From Pseudoalteromonas sp. T1lg88 (GTDB lineage Bacteria > Pseudomonadota > Gammaproteobacteria > Enterobacterales > Alteromonadaceae), in contig NZ_PQCF01000018.1 in the NCBI RefSeq assembly GCF_002964765.1, forward strand, positions 1 through 64,000: a stretch of DNA of 64,000 bases, written 5' to 3'. Within the stretch, counting starts at the first letter, position 1. Each line of letters starts with the position of its first letter. Below the pieces are notes generated by a model. It was not told the origin of the DNA. It ran no database searches and saw only the letters and a list, made by a program, of their open reading frames with translations. Shown here one piece after another: positions 18,015 through 26,311 of this stretch. A program made the position numbers and the translations under genes.

Positions 18015-18043
18015 TTGACAGCACCGGAAGCTTTTAGCATTAT
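18015..18043 (+). promoter_or_regulatory. Probable promoter of the ttp/TonB2 operon
   Basis: TTGACA (18015-18020) is followed after 17 bases by CATTAT (18038-18043). The leader contains the hairpin GGTATC/GATACC (18053-18072). Between the hairpin-rich locus (ending 17705) and this promoter the sequence is A+T-rich with nothing recognised. Confidence 0.5.
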
Positions 18044-18111
18044 TGGCTAGTTGGTATCACTATAAAGATACCTAGGTTGGCTCACTTTAGGTGGGCCGAT
18101 AAAAATTCAAA

Positions 18112-18125
18112 AAGTAACATTACTT
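18112..18125. promoter_or_regulatory. Palindrome before the DUF3450 gene
   Basis: AAGTAA-CA-TTACTT is a perfect inverted repeat 15 bases before the ATG at 18141. It could be an operator or a leader element. No known iron (Fur) consensus fits it. Confidence 0.3.
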
Positions 18126-18140
18126 AATTGGTTGGGAACT

Positions 18141-18911
18141 ATGTCTGTTAAAATCAGAAAGAGTCTTGTAGCTTCTGCGTTGGTTGGCGCAGCTGCACTT
18201 GCAAGCAACAATGTGATGGCAGATCCGTTGAATGACTTGCACAAAGCTGGTGCAACTATTCAAACGGCTGCTGTTAAGTCTCAAACTAAAATCGACAACA
18301 TCTATGGTCAAACACAAGAGCTAATCGCTGATTACCGCTCTACTGTAGATGAAACAGAAATCATGAAGGTCTATAACGACCACGTTCAGCGTCTTGTTGA
18401 TGACCAAAACTCACAAATCGAGTCTTTGGAGCGTCAGATCGCTGGTATCGACAAAACAAAACAAAACGTTGTGCCTTTGATGTATCGCATGATCGATACG
18501 CTTGAGCAATTCATCAAAGCGGACGTTCCGTTTGACACTGAAGAGCGTATGGAGCGTGTTGAGAAGCTTCGCGACATCATGACTAGCGCTTCTGTGACGA
18601 CTTCTGAGAAGTTCCGTCAGGTTCTTGAAGCCTACATGGTAGAGAAAGACTACAGCACGACTATGGTTGCTAACCAAGGTAGCCTGAACATCGACGGTCG
18701 TGATATCTCTGTAGACTTCGCGCGTCTGGGTCGTATCGCTTATGTAGCACAATCTTTCGACCAGAAGAACGCTTGGGTGTGGAACAACACTACTAAGCAA
18801 TGGGAAGAGTTAGGCGACGAATTCTTGAAGCCTATCAAAGAGACAATCCGTATGGCCCGTAAGCAAGCGGCTCCGGATCTTGTTAAACTACCAATCTTCG
18901 GCGCGGAGTAA
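18141..18911 (+). CDS. DUF3450 periplasmic coiled-coil protein of the TonB2 operon
   Basis: A 256-residue protein with a signal peptide (cleavage after NVMA, about residue 28) and a long helical, probably coiled-coil section (VQRLVDDQNSQIESLERQI). The C-terminal part has VAQSFDQKNAWVWNN. DUF3450 proteins are encoded at the head of ttpC-exbB-exbD-tonB operons in Vibrio, Shewanella and relatives; their role is untested or accessory. The ATG at 18141 is preferred to the in-frame TTG at 18132 because the signal peptide starts there. Only six bases separate it from ttpC. Confidence 0.88.
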   Translation: MSVKIRKSLVASALVGAAALASNNVMADPLNDLHKAGATIQTAAVKSQTKIDNIYGQTQELIADYRSTVDETEIMKVYNDHVQRLVDDQNSQIESLERQIAGIDKTKQNVVPLMYRMIDTLEQFIKADVPFDTEERMERVEKLRDIMTSASVTTSEKFRQVLEAYMVEKDYSTTMVANQGSLNIDGRDISVDFARLGRIAYVAQSFDQKNAWVWNNTTKQWEELGDEFLKPIKETIRMARKQAAPDLVKLPIFGAE

Positions 18912-18917
18912 TAGATA

Positions 18918-20282
18918 ATGAAGAAACTATTTAAAGGTTTTGCTGTTGCAGCAGTACTTTCTGTTTCTGCCGGTGCTGCGCTTAATGCCCACGCAAACAC
19001 GCAAGTACTTGACCAAATCCTTGAGCAAGTAAAGAAAGAGCGTATCTCTGAAGGCAAGCTAAACAAGCAACGTGAGCAAGAGTTCTTAGCTGCTCGTGCT
19101 GACCAGCAAGCGCTTCTTAACACTGCAAAGCGTGAACTAGCTGCTGAAAAAGCACGTGGTGAGCGTCTGCAAAAAGAATACGCACAAAACGAAATCACTC
19201 TAGCGGAAAAAGAAACTGCACTTGAAAATGCAAAAGGTACCCTAGGTGAAATGTTCGGTGTTGTACGTCGTGCGGCACAAGAAACTATCGGTTCAATCGA
19301 AGCATCACTAGTAAGTGCTGAAAAGCCTGGACGTGCTGAGATCCTTCGTTCACTAGCGGCGGCTAAAGAGCTACCAACTACTCGTGAACTAGAAGAGCTT
19401 TGGATTGCCCTACAAACTGAAATGACCGAGTCTGCGAAAGTATCTTCTTTCGAAGCTGAAGTTTCTGAGCTTGATGGTTCAATCTCAACTAAGCAAGTAA
19501 CTCGTATCGGTAACTTCAACCTGATCACAGACGAAGGTTACCTGATCTACTCAGGCGACACTCAGTCGATTCAACCACTAGGTCGTCAACCAGACGGTTA
19601 CGTACTTGACACTGCTAAGTCACTTATCGGTACTTCTGCAGACGCGTACACTGGTTTCTACGTTGACCCAACTCGTGGTTCAATCTTGCGTCTAAACACG
19701 CAAAAAGCAACTCCTGAAGAGCGTTTCCACCAAGGTGGTGAAGTAGGTTACATCATCGCTATTCTACTAGTGATTGGTTTCCTAATCGCGATTGTTCGTC
19801 TAGTAGACCTAACAATCACTTCAGGTAAGATCAAGAGTCAACTTAAGAACACCAGCGCTCCTTCTGAAGGTAACCCGCTTGGTCGTATCCTTAAAGTTTA
19901 CCAAGACAACAAAAACCAAGACGTTGAAAACCTTGAGCTTAAGCTTGATGAAGCGATTCTACGTGAAACGCCTCGCATCGAAATGGGTATCAACATCATC
20001 AAGATCTTGGCTGCTATCGCACCACTACTAGGTCTACTTGGTACCGTTGTTGGTATGATCAACACCTTCCAGCAGATCACTCTATTCGGTACAGGTGATC
20101 CGAAGATCATGGCTGGTTCAATCTCAATGGCTCTAGTAACTACAGCCCTAGGTCTAATCGCGGCACTTCCGCTAATCCTAGTACACGCTGTTGTTGCCGG
20201 TCGTAGTAAATCAATCATCCACATTCTTGATGAGCAAAGCGCTGGTATTATCGCTGCTCACGCGGAGAAGGAGAAAGCCTAA
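18918..20282 (+). CDS. MotA/TolQ/ExbB proton channel family protein, TtpC type
   Basis: A 454-residue protein that extends an ExbB-like core. There is a signal peptide (residues 1-26), then a glutamate/lysine-rich coiled coil (about 27-110) and a periplasmic domain to about 270. A membrane helix follows at about 273-296, and the MotA/TolQ/ExbB domain contains IAPLLGLLGTVVGMINTF and a final helix pair. This layout is that of Vibrio TtpC, needed by the TonB2 system to energise outer membrane receptors. GGAG precedes the ATG. Codon use is strongly biased, showing high expression. Its stop overlaps the exbB start (TAATG). Confidence 0.92.
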   Translation: MKKLFKGFAVAAVLSVSAGAALNAHANTQVLDQILEQVKKERISEGKLNKQREQEFLAARADQQALLNTAKRELAAEKARGERLQKEYAQNEITLAEKETALENAKGTLGEMFGVVRRAAQETIGSIEASLVSAEKPGRAEILRSLAAAKELPTTRELEELWIALQTEMTESAKVSSFEAEVSELDGSISTKQVTRIGNFNLITDEGYLIYSGDTQSIQPLGRQPDGYVLDTAKSLIGTSADAYTGFYVDPTRGSILRLNTQKATPEERFHQGGEVGYIIAILLVIGFLIAIVRLVDLTITSGKIKSQLKNTSAPSEGNPLGRILKVYQDNKNQDVENLELKLDEAILRETPRIEMGINIIKILAAIAPLLGLLGTVVGMINTFQQITLFGTGDPKIMAGSISMALVTTALGLIAALPLILVHAVVAGRSKSIIHILDEQSAGIIAAHAEKEKA

Positions 20283-20806
20283 TGCTAGTCCTGATGGAGA
20301 TTTGGGAATCTATCAGGGATTTTGTTGGCACAGGCGGCCAGGTTTTATACGTGGTCGCGATAGCACTCTTCCTCATGTGGGTTTTAATGATTGAGCGCTA
20401 TTGGTTCCTACTTGCTGAGTTTCCGAAAATGAAAAAAGGAATCGTAGCCAAGTGGGACGCCCGCCAAGACACTACGTCTTGGTACGCACACAGAATCCGC
20501 GATGCATGGATTTCTGAAGCGTCTGAAAAATTAGATGAGCGCATGTTGTTGATTAAGACATTGGTAGCTGTATGTCCGTTAATCGGTCTACTGGGTACAG
20601 TAACGGGGATGATCGCGGTTTTCGAAACCATGGCAACCCAAGGTACTGGTAACCCTCGACTAATGGCGTCAGGTATTTCAATGGCAACAATCCCAACAAT
20701 GGCTGGAATGGTTGCGGCACTATCGGGTGTATTCTTTAGTACACGTCTTGAAGCACGTGCAAAAATGGCTAAAGAAAAGCTGATCGATAGCTTGCCTCAT
20801 CACTAG
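20282..20806 (+). CDS. exbB: Biopolymer transport protein ExbB (ExbB2)
   Basis: A 174-residue inner membrane protein with three membrane helices (about 18-38, 96-120 and 137-157). The conserved pore segment reads CPLIGLLGTVTGMIAVFE, followed by ISMATIPTMAGMVAAL. With ExbD it forms the proton-driven motor for TonB. It is short, as usual for the ExbB2 group. The start overlaps the ttpC stop; AAGGAG precedes it. Confidence 0.93.
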   Translation: MLVLMEIWESIRDFVGTGGQVLYVVAIALFLMWVLMIERYWFLLAEFPKMKKGIVAKWDARQDTTSWYAHRIRDAWISEASEKLDERMLLIKTLVAVCPLIGLLGTVTGMIAVFETMATQGTGNPRLMASGISMATIPTMAGMVAALSGVFFSTRLEARAKMAKEKLIDSLPHH

Positions 20807-20820
20807 AGAGAGATTTGAAT

Positions 20821-21222
20821 ATGGCACGTAAACAACGTTTTCGTGAAGAAGAAGAAGCAGCGGTCGATATGACGCCGATGCTAGACATCGTATTCATCAT
20901 GCTTATCTTCTTTATCGTAACTACTTCGTTCGTTAAAGAAGCTGGTATTGATGTAAATAAACCTGAAGCAGCGCAAGCGACTCAGAAGAAAAATGCAAAT
21001 ATCTTCATCGCTATCCGCTCTAATGGTGAAATTTGGATGGATAAGCGTCAGGTAGATGCCGAGCGTGTAGCTGCAAATATCGAACGTCTATTAGCAGAGC
21101 AACCAACCGAAATCGTAATTATCCAAGCGGATAAAGAAGCGAAGCACGGTGTTGTTGTGAAGGTAATGGACCAAATTAAAGCTGCAGGTATCGATAAGAT
21201 ATCCATCGCTGGAGAAAAGTAA
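20821..21222 (+). CDS. exbD: Biopolymer transport protein ExbD (ExbD2)
   Basis: A 133-residue single-span protein. The membrane helix (about 22-40) carries the essential proton-binding aspartate, Asp22, in MTPMLDIVFIML. The periplasmic part (about 45-133) has the usual ExbD/TolR fold signature VVVKVMDQIKAAGIDKI. The ATG at 20821 follows AGAGAGA. The stop overlaps the tonB start (TAATG), so the two are coupled. Confidence 0.93.
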   Translation: MARKQRFREEEEAAVDMTPMLDIVFIMLIFFIVTTSFVKEAGIDVNKPEAAQATQKKNANIFIAIRSNGEIWMDKRQVDAERVAANIERLLAEQPTEIVIIQADKEAKHGVVVKVMDQIKAAGIDKISIAGEK

Positions 21223-21839
21223 TGATTCGTTTTCTGTTTTCACTGATTGCAGGTGGGGCAGTTACTTTCGGCTTATTCTTTTTCATGGCGTATCTGATCT
21301 CCGGAGGAGACGGACGCGCCGCTAACGAGAAAGAGAAGATCGTTGTCGAAATTATGACGAATCCACCTGAATCCAAGGTTCAGGAGCGCAAACGTGTACC
21401 GCCACCGCCGCCTCCTCCGCCTAAGCAGCCGCCTAAGCCGCAGCCGCCACAGCCAGACAACAGCAACCCTGATGCTGGCGCACTAGGCTTTAATATGCCA
21501 AGTGTTAACGTGGGTGGTTCTGCCGGTGGACTAAGTGGCCCAGGTGCGTTTGGCCGAGATGGTGATGCGACACCTCTTGTGCGAATTGAACCTAAATACC
21601 CTGTGCAAGCCGCACGTGATGGTAAAGAAGGTTGGGTACAACTTTCATTCACCATTAACGAGCTAGGTGGTGTAGAAGACGTAGAGGTTATCGATGCAGA
21701 GCCTAAACGTATCTTTGACCGCGAAGCTGTGCGCGCATTGCGTAAATGGAAGTACAAGCCAAAAGTTGTTGATGGCAAGCCAATGAAGCAGCCTGGCATC
21801 ACAGTACAGCTTGACTTTAAACTGAACCAAGACCAGTAA
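21222..21839 (+). CDS. tonB: Energy transducer TonB (TonB2)
   Basis: A 205-residue TonB. There is one N-terminal membrane anchor (about 5-27), a proline-rich spacer with eight consecutive prolines around residue 48 followed by KQPPKPQPPQP, then a glycine-rich linker and the C-terminal domain (about 125-205). The latter has EPKYPVQAARDGKEGWVQL and VRALRKWKYKPK, which contact the TonB box of receptors. It probably serves the abundant receptor at 13668 among others. GGAG lies in the end of exbD. Confidence 0.93.
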   Translation: MIRFLFSLIAGGAVTFGLFFFMAYLISGGDGRAANEKEKIVVEIMTNPPESKVQERKRVPPPPPPPPKQPPKPQPPQPDNSNPDAGALGFNMPSVNVGGSAGGLSGPGAFGRDGDATPLVRIEPKYPVQAARDGKEGWVQLSFTINELGGVEDVEVIDAEPKRIFDREAVRALRKWKYKPKVVDGKPMKQPGITVQLDFKLNQDQ

Positions 21840-21852
21840 GGAGAGTGTAGAG

Positions 21853-23118
21853 ATGAAAAATCTATCGAAAGTTACTGCACTCGCTCTGCTAATTTCCGTA
21901 TCAGGCGGCGTAGTCAGCACTTCAGCGTTGGCTGCACCGAACTATGCGGAGATCGAAAAGCGCAAAAACGCTAAGACCAAGGTCATGGGTGAGCGCGTCG
22001 GTAAAAAAGTGGTTAAAGCCTTTGAGCTTTATGAAGCGGAAGATATCGACGGTGCCATTGCTGTTTTGAAAGAGCTAGACCCTTCTGATAAGTTCGATAA
22101 AGCTACGGTAGACCGTTATTTAGGTCAGTTGTACGCGCAAAAAGACAACTTTCAGTTAGCGATCAAGCACATTCGCGATGCGGTTAAGCCTGATGTGCTT
22201 AACTTCAACGACCAAGAGCAGTCAATGAAGCTGATTGGTGACTTATTGGCTAACACCAAAAAGTACAAAGAAGCGAAGCAAGCCTACATAGAGTGGATGG
22301 ACTTTACCGGTCAAGAAGATGCCACAGTGTACACGCGTATTGCGCAGGCTAACTATGAGCTTGGTCAGTTTAAAGACGTAGTACAACCAGCTGAGCGCGC
22401 CATTGAGCTAGATGCGAACAATGAGCCTAAAAAGGCTCCATTCTCGCTGCTTATGGGTGCTTACTACGAGACGAAAGATTTCAAGAACGTAGTAAAAGTT
22501 GGTGAGCGTATGGTTAAAAGTTGGCCCGAAGACAAAAAGTCTTGGACTAACCTAGGTCGTTTCTATATGCAGGTAGAAGACTATGAAAAAGGTCTTAATA
22601 TCATGGATATAGCTTACGATAACGGCTATTTAGAGTCAGAAGTCGACTATAAAGTATTGGCCCAGCTATACTCTTTCGTTGGTATACCTTACAAAGCCGG
22701 TTTCCATATGGAAAAAGCGGTAAATGAGGGTAAGGTTGAGCGTACTAAGCTTAATTTAACGGCAATTGCCAGCTACTATCATAATGCGAAAAACGTTAAG
22801 ACAGCGGCTAAGTATTACGAAGAAGCAGCAAAGTTTGATAGCGATGCTGAGCTTTTCCGTAAGGCGGGTTCATTGCGTTTACAAGCTCAGCAGTTTGATT
22901 CGGCGGTAGCCTTATTAAACAAGGCGCTTGACTTAGGTTCGGAGAAAAAGGGTGCTATCTACTCTGATTTGGCCGAAGCCTACTTACAGCAAGAGAAATA
23001 CAAGCTAGCGTATGCAGCGATCTCCAAAGCAGCGGAAGATCCAAGTACACGTAAGTTTGCTCGCAGCTGGAAGACCTTCATTAAGGATAAGGCGCAGCGC
23101 AACGGCGTAAGTCTTTAA
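21853..23118 (+). CDS. Tetratricopeptide-repeat protein of the TonB2 operon
   Basis: A 421-residue exported protein. The signal peptide runs to about residue 27 (TSALAAPN), then TPR-like helical repeats cover nearly the whole chain (e.g. AEDIDGAIAVLKELDP, YELGQFKDVVQPAERAIEL, LRLQAQQFDSAVALLNKAL). Such a TPR protein closes the ttpC-exbBD-tonB operon in many Alteromonadales and Vibrionales; a scaffold role in the periplasm is inferred. AAGGAG precedes the ATG, 13 bases after tonB. A strong terminator follows. Confidence 0.88.
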   Translation: MKNLSKVTALALLISVSGGVVSTSALAAPNYAEIEKRKNAKTKVMGERVGKKVVKAFELYEAEDIDGAIAVLKELDPSDKFDKATVDRYLGQLYAQKDNFQLAIKHIRDAVKPDVLNFNDQEQSMKLIGDLLANTKKYKEAKQAYIEWMDFTGQEDATVYTRIAQANYELGQFKDVVQPAERAIELDANNEPKKAPFSLLMGAYYETKDFKNVVKVGERMVKSWPEDKKSWTNLGRFYMQVEDYEKGLNIMDIAYDNGYLESEVDYKVLAQLYSFVGIPYKAGFHMEKAVNEGKVERTKLNLTAIASYYHNAKNVKTAAKYYEEAAKFDSDAELFRKAGSLRLQAQQFDSAVALLNKALDLGSEKKGAIYSDLAEAYLQQEKYKLAYAAISKAAEDPSTRKFARSWKTFIKDKAQRNGVSL

Positions 23119-23135
23119 TCACAGCATGTGATCAT

Positions 23136-23163
23136 AAAAAGCCCCATTTGGGGCTTTTTTTAT
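23136..23163 (+). terminator. Terminator of the TonB2 operon
   Basis: AAAAAGCCCC, loop ATTT, GGGGCTTTTTTT: a perfect GC-rich stem followed by seven T, 17 bases after the TPR gene stop codon. Confidence 0.93.
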
Positions 23164-23187
23164 ATTTATAACAGCATTGAGCGGATT

Positions 23188-24168
23188 ATGATCAAGCGAA
23201 TTTTATCGGTAGGTTTATTGTTATTGGCAGGGTGCTCGGATGCGCCTGACTTAAATTCACAACAGGCTATTGCAGCCTTGCAGCAGCTCAATGCCAGACT
23301 CAGTGGCGAATCAAGCGATACCAGCCAGCCCTGGCCCTATACCGAGCAGTATCTAAAGCAACGTCATGATATCTACAATGCCATAACCCGCTCACAGTTA
23401 ACCCCAGCGCAAGCGCAAACCTTGGACTATTTAATCACCGAAGAACGCTTTGTCCGCCGTTATCAACCCTGGCCTATGGCGGCAAAAATAGATGTCGATG
23501 CCACTGCCTTCCAAAACCCTCAGTGGCAGCACGGCTTGGCCGGGTGGTTGACTTATGTTGAGCACACCCTGGAGCTGGCGAAAGAGAGTAAAATCTTCCT
23601 TAATGCCGTTGAAGTAGCGCATATGCAGGCCCAGTTAGGGCATTTTAAGGACAAGGGTACAGAGCCTGCGCTCAACAAGGCCATTACCAGCCTGGAGGCC
23701 TATTTAGACAAGTATACGCCTCGCAATCAACTGGGTTTGTCCCAGTTGCCCAATGGTGCCCAGTGGTATCAGGCAAAAATTAATTATTATAGCGGCCAGG
23801 TGCGCTCTCCAATCCAGTGGTTTACCCATATTCAAGGCAAGCAAAAGAGCCTAAAAGAGACGGATGTGCAGCCTTTGCCAAACAGAGACAGCGCCCAGCT
23901 GCTCCCAGACCTTGATTGGCGGCAAAACTATGGCGACCTAAGGGGGTGGGCTAAAGAGCAGTCTCTGAGCCCGCCACAGCGCCGCATGGCGTTAATATGG
24001 ATGGAAGTTGACTTAGGCGTACATGCTCATATGTGGAACGAACACTTTGTCTATACCGCCTTGGCCAAGAAGGGAATTGATGCCGGGGTGGCAACGCGCA
24101 TCTTGATGCAGGTTTTAACCCACCCAGGGCAAAGCTTTATTTATGCAGGCGTGCTTAACGAGCTTTAA
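23188..24168 (+). CDS. Short DUF885-like lipoprotein lacking the metal-binding core
   Basis: A 326-residue lipoprotein (signal MIKRILSVGLLLLAGC, lipobox LAGC). Segments resemble the DUF885 family: GLSQLPNGAQWYQAKINYYS, SPIQWFTHIQG, and near the C terminus EVDLGVHAHMW and HPGQSFIYAGVLNEL (compare WPGQALAYKIG). Full DUF885 proteins are about 550-600 residues and carry a metal-peptidase-like HE..PGH motif. Here only about 75 residues lie between the second and third segments and that motif is absent. It may be a non-catalytic relative or an internally deleted gene. The ATG at 23188 is chosen because the signal peptide starts there. Its last 14 bases overlap the convergent zinc-finger gene. Confidence 0.6.
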   Translation: MIKRILSVGLLLLAGCSDAPDLNSQQAIAALQQLNARLSGESSDTSQPWPYTEQYLKQRHDIYNAITRSQLTPAQAQTLDYLITEERFVRRYQPWPMAAKIDVDATAFQNPQWQHGLAGWLTYVEHTLELAKESKIFLNAVEVAHMQAQLGHFKDKGTEPALNKAITSLEAYLDKYTPRNQLGLSQLPNGAQWYQAKINYYSGQVRSPIQWFTHIQGKQKSLKETDVQPLPNRDSAQLLPDLDWRQNYGDLRGWAKEQSLSPPQRRMALIWMEVDLGVHAHMWNEHFVYTALAKKGIDAGVATRILMQVLTHPGQSFIYAGVLNEL

Positions 24169-24511
24169 GATGTGCCTCGCATTGCTCGCAGCGTTGGGTG
24201 GTCACGTCTTCTAAAATGCGGGCCGCCTCAATGGGCTCTTCGCAATCGCTGCAAAAGCCGAATAGCCCGAGATCGAATTGACATTGGGTTGCTTCTAACC
24301 GCTCCAGTCTATCCACAAGATCTTTATAGGTGGGTCCGGATTTATCGCGAAGATGCGCTACCCAATCCCATTCTGGGTGCGCTGCCAAGGTTTGATATAT
24401 CTCGTTCTCATGGCTGAGGGTGGAATAGCGCAAGCGATTTAAAAGTTCTTCACGCACTTGCGCGAGTAACACCTCTACTTTCGATTCAAAGTCGAGCGTC
24501 TCGATAGTCAT
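24155..24511 (-). CDS. DksA/TraR-type C4 zinc-finger protein
   Basis: A 118-residue protein with a helical N-terminal half and a C-terminal zinc finger with Cys87, Cys90, Cys108 and Cys111 (FCSDCEEP ... RCEQC). This is the DksA/TraR finger, suggesting it binds the RNA polymerase secondary channel. It is shorter than DksA (about 151 residues), and the coiled-coil tip lacks the usual DxxDxA sequence, so its action may differ from ppGpp synergy. An upstream in-frame start at 24586 is possible; 24511 gives the family-typical N terminus. Confidence 0.82.
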   Translation of the reverse strand: MTIETLDFESKVEVLLAQVREELLNRLRYSTLSHENEIYQTLAAHPEWDWVAHLRDKSGPTYKDLVDRLERLEATQCQFDLGLFGFCSDCEEPIEAARILEDVTTQRCEQCEAHLKAR

Positions 24512-24607
24512 GGCACAATCCACTGTTTTACTTAGGTAGCTTTTATTGTGGCCATTAACTGGCTGTGTCGATATGACCGTGATCAACTAAAGGCGAAAAA
24601 GAGTGAG

Positions 24608-25573
24608 TTAATGCTCCGCTTGCTCACTATGGTGTTTTAACACCGCCAATACTTCATCTTTATCGTGTAGACGACGGATATCTTCGAACAAGGCATCGGC
24701 CTGGCTGTAGGTGCGTTTTAAGTATCCTAACCATTGCTTGGTGCGATTGGCGAAGTAGCGTTTTGACATCAGCTCATCGTCATGCATAGACGAGTGCACT
24801 ATATGATAGATAACATCATGCCAGCTCAAGCGGCGGTGGGGTTGCCCTAAATCTTCTGCTTTTATCCAGGCCGCCAGGTCAGGCATAGCCAAGGCTCCGC
24901 GGCCCAGCATCAGGTGTTGACACTGGCTTTGGATGCGGGCGTTATGGGCATCTTTAAGATCCCAAATCTCGCCGTTGGCCACCACTTCCATATTGGTATT
25001 TCTGGCCAGCAGAGGTGCTATCTTGTCCCAGTAGGCCGGTGGGCGATAGCCGTCCCGTTTGGTACGCGCATGTATGGCGATACCATCGGCCTTGGCCTGG
25101 GCTACGGCATCGAAAATCTCACTGCTTAGGGAATCATCGTCAAAGCCAAGTCGAACCTTGGCGGTAACAATATGCTCATTATCCACCGCATCACGCACTG
25201 CCTTAACGATTTGATAGACCTGCTCAGGCTCTTTCAAAAGCACGGCACCGCCCTTGCTTTTATTAACCGTCTTGGCCGGACAACCAAAGTTCAAATCTAT
25301 GCCGTGGGAGCCCAAAGCGACCGCTTTAACGGCATTTTCAGCTAAATAATATGGGTCTTGCCCAAGCAGTTGGATGCGCACTGGTGTGCCGGCGCGGGTA
25401 TAGCCGCCATTGTGTAACTCTGGGCAATAACGCATAAACACGCGTCGTGGTAGGCGCTGGTTAACAACACGAACAAACTCGGTCACACACAGGTCAAAGC
25501 CACCAATGTCGGTCAGCAGCTGGCGCATTTTAAAATCTACAACGCCTTCCATGGGTGCGAGGATAAGTTTCAT
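24608..25573 (-). CDS. dusC: tRNA-dihydrouridine(16) synthase DusC
   Basis: A 321-residue FMN-dependent TIM-barrel enzyme that reduces uridine to dihydrouridine in the tRNA D loop. It starts MKLILAPMEGVVD, carries the catalytic Cys98 in LNFGCPAKTVNKSKGG, and has TPVRIQLLGQ and the FMN phosphate region VVANGEI and LMLGRGAL. The text agrees best with E. coli DusC (U16-specific), for example CVTEFVRVVNQRLP against CITEFVRVVDQLLP. It lies 35 bases downstream of nothing obvious and is transcribed divergently from the hvf cluster. Confidence 0.93.
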   Translation of the reverse strand: MKLILAPMEGVVDFKMRQLLTDIGGFDLCVTEFVRVVNQRLPRRVFMRYCPELHNGGYTRAGTPVRIQLLGQDPYYLAENAVKAVALGSHGIDLNFGCPAKTVNKSKGGAVLLKEPEQVYQIVKAVRDAVDNEHIVTAKVRLGFDDDSLSSEIFDAVAQAKADGIAIHARTKRDGYRPPAYWDKIAPLLARNTNMEVVANGEIWDLKDAHNARIQSQCQHLMLGRGALAMPDLAAWIKAEDLGQPHRRLSWHDVIYHIVHSSMHDDELMSKRYFANRTKQWLGYLKRTYSQADALFEDIRRLHDKDEVLAVLKHHSEQAEH

Positions 25574-25759
25574 GTTTGACCTTATAGGAAATTTTGGCCG
25601 CGTATTCTAACCTGAACTAGGCTATTGATAAAATAGCATTATCAGTTCATATTTAAGTCTGTGATCTGATTACAAAATTAATCTAATCTTAGTGAAAGCA
25701 TCCGCCATTAAGTCGGGTCTACTTATTTTGACAGCTACTAACACAGAGAGAGCAAGAGC

Positions 25760-26233
25760 ATGAACACATTAAAGAAAAATTCAATTGCATTGACCTTAGG
25801 CGCAGTTGTTGCCGGTGGTGCTGCAATGACAGCAACCGATGCCCAGGCAAATCCATTCGAAATGCAAGAAATGGTAGCTGGTTATCAGCTAGATGCCGGT
25901 GAAGGCAAATGCGGTGAAGGTAAGACTGAAAAAGAAGGTCGCTGCGGTGAAGCCAAGAAAGCCGAAAAAGAAGGCAAGTGTGGCGAAGGTAAATGCGGTG
26001 AAGGCAAAGCCAAAAAAGAAGGCAAGTGCGGCGAAGGCAAATGCGGTGAAGGCAAAGCCAAAAAAGAAGGCAAGTGCGGCGAAGGTAAATGCGGCGAAGG
26101 CAAGGCCAAAAAAGAAGGTAAGTGTGGCGAAGGTAAATGCGGTGAAGGCAAGGCCAAAAAAGGCGAGAAAGAAGGCAAGTGCGGTGAAGGCAAAGCCGAG
26201 AAAGAAGGTAAATGTGGCGGCCACAGCGCATAA
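25760..26233 (+). CDS. hvfA: HvfA-type RiPP precursor with EGKCG repeats
   Basis: A 157-residue precursor of the HvfA family. Residues 1-30 form a Sec-like signal peptide (cleavage after DAQA). Residues 31-47 (NPFEMQEMVAGYQLDAG) are a short leader-like part. The rest is a lysine/glycine/glutamate repeat with 12 cysteines, eleven in EGKCG and one in EGRCG, and no other cysteine. In Haemophilus HvfA, EGKCG cysteines become copper-binding oxazolone/thioamide groups through the MNIO enzyme HvfB with HvfC; the same genes follow here. The mature peptide is probably a periplasmic metal chelator. GAGAGAGC precedes the ATG. Residues 71-134 are four perfect 16-residue repeats. Long frames on the other strand are artefacts of the repeats. 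Confidence 0.9.
   Translation: MNTLKKNSIALTLGAVVAGGAAMTATDAQANPFEMQEMVAGYQLDAGEGKCGEGKTEKEGRCGEAKKAEKEGKCGEGKCGEGKAKKEGKCGEGKCGEGKAKKEGKCGEGKCGEGKAKKEGKCGEGKCGEGKAKKGEKEGKCGEGKAEKEGKCGGHSA
25970..26161 (+). repeat. Four tandem 48-bp repeats inside hvfA
   Basis: Each 48-base unit encodes EGKCGEGKCGEGKAKK. The four units are identical in protein and differ only at a few third positions (GGT/GGC, AAA/AAG). Each adds two modifiable cysteines. The near identity implies recent expansion or ongoing homogenisation, so copy number may vary among strains. Confidence 0.9.
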
Positions 26234-26258
26234 GCACTGAGGTAAAGTCAGACCTATG

Positions 26259-26289
26259 CAAGCCGCTGTCACACGCGGCTTGTGTTTTT
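26259..26289 (+). terminator. Intra-operon terminator/attenuator between hvfA and hvfB
   Basis: CAAGCCGC (26259-26266) pairs perfectly with GCGGCTTG (26275-26282), loop of eight, followed by TGTTTTT. It lies 25 bases past the hvfA stop and 22 before the hvfB start. A leaky terminator here would give much more precursor than enzyme transcript; it could also stabilise the hvfA message. Confidence 0.6.
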
Positions 26290-26311
26290 AGGAACCCCCT
26301 AGGAGTACGAG

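Noticed and set aside
25621-25644. TGATA...TATCA as a Fur box upstream of hvfA
   Set aside because: The half-site spacing does not fit the Fur consensus, and the nested GCTATT/AATAGC stem explains the symmetry equally well.
25970-26161. Regular repeats as a possible CRISPR array
   Set aside because: Repeats are directly abutting, lie in frame within a coding sequence, and have no unique spacers or cas genes.
25719-26272. Long minus-strand and alternative-frame open readings across hvfA (about 100-180 codons)
   Set aside because: They are by-products of the codon-regular KCGEGK repeat; their products are low-complexity (SPHLPSF, LRRTCLLF) and lack ribosome sites.
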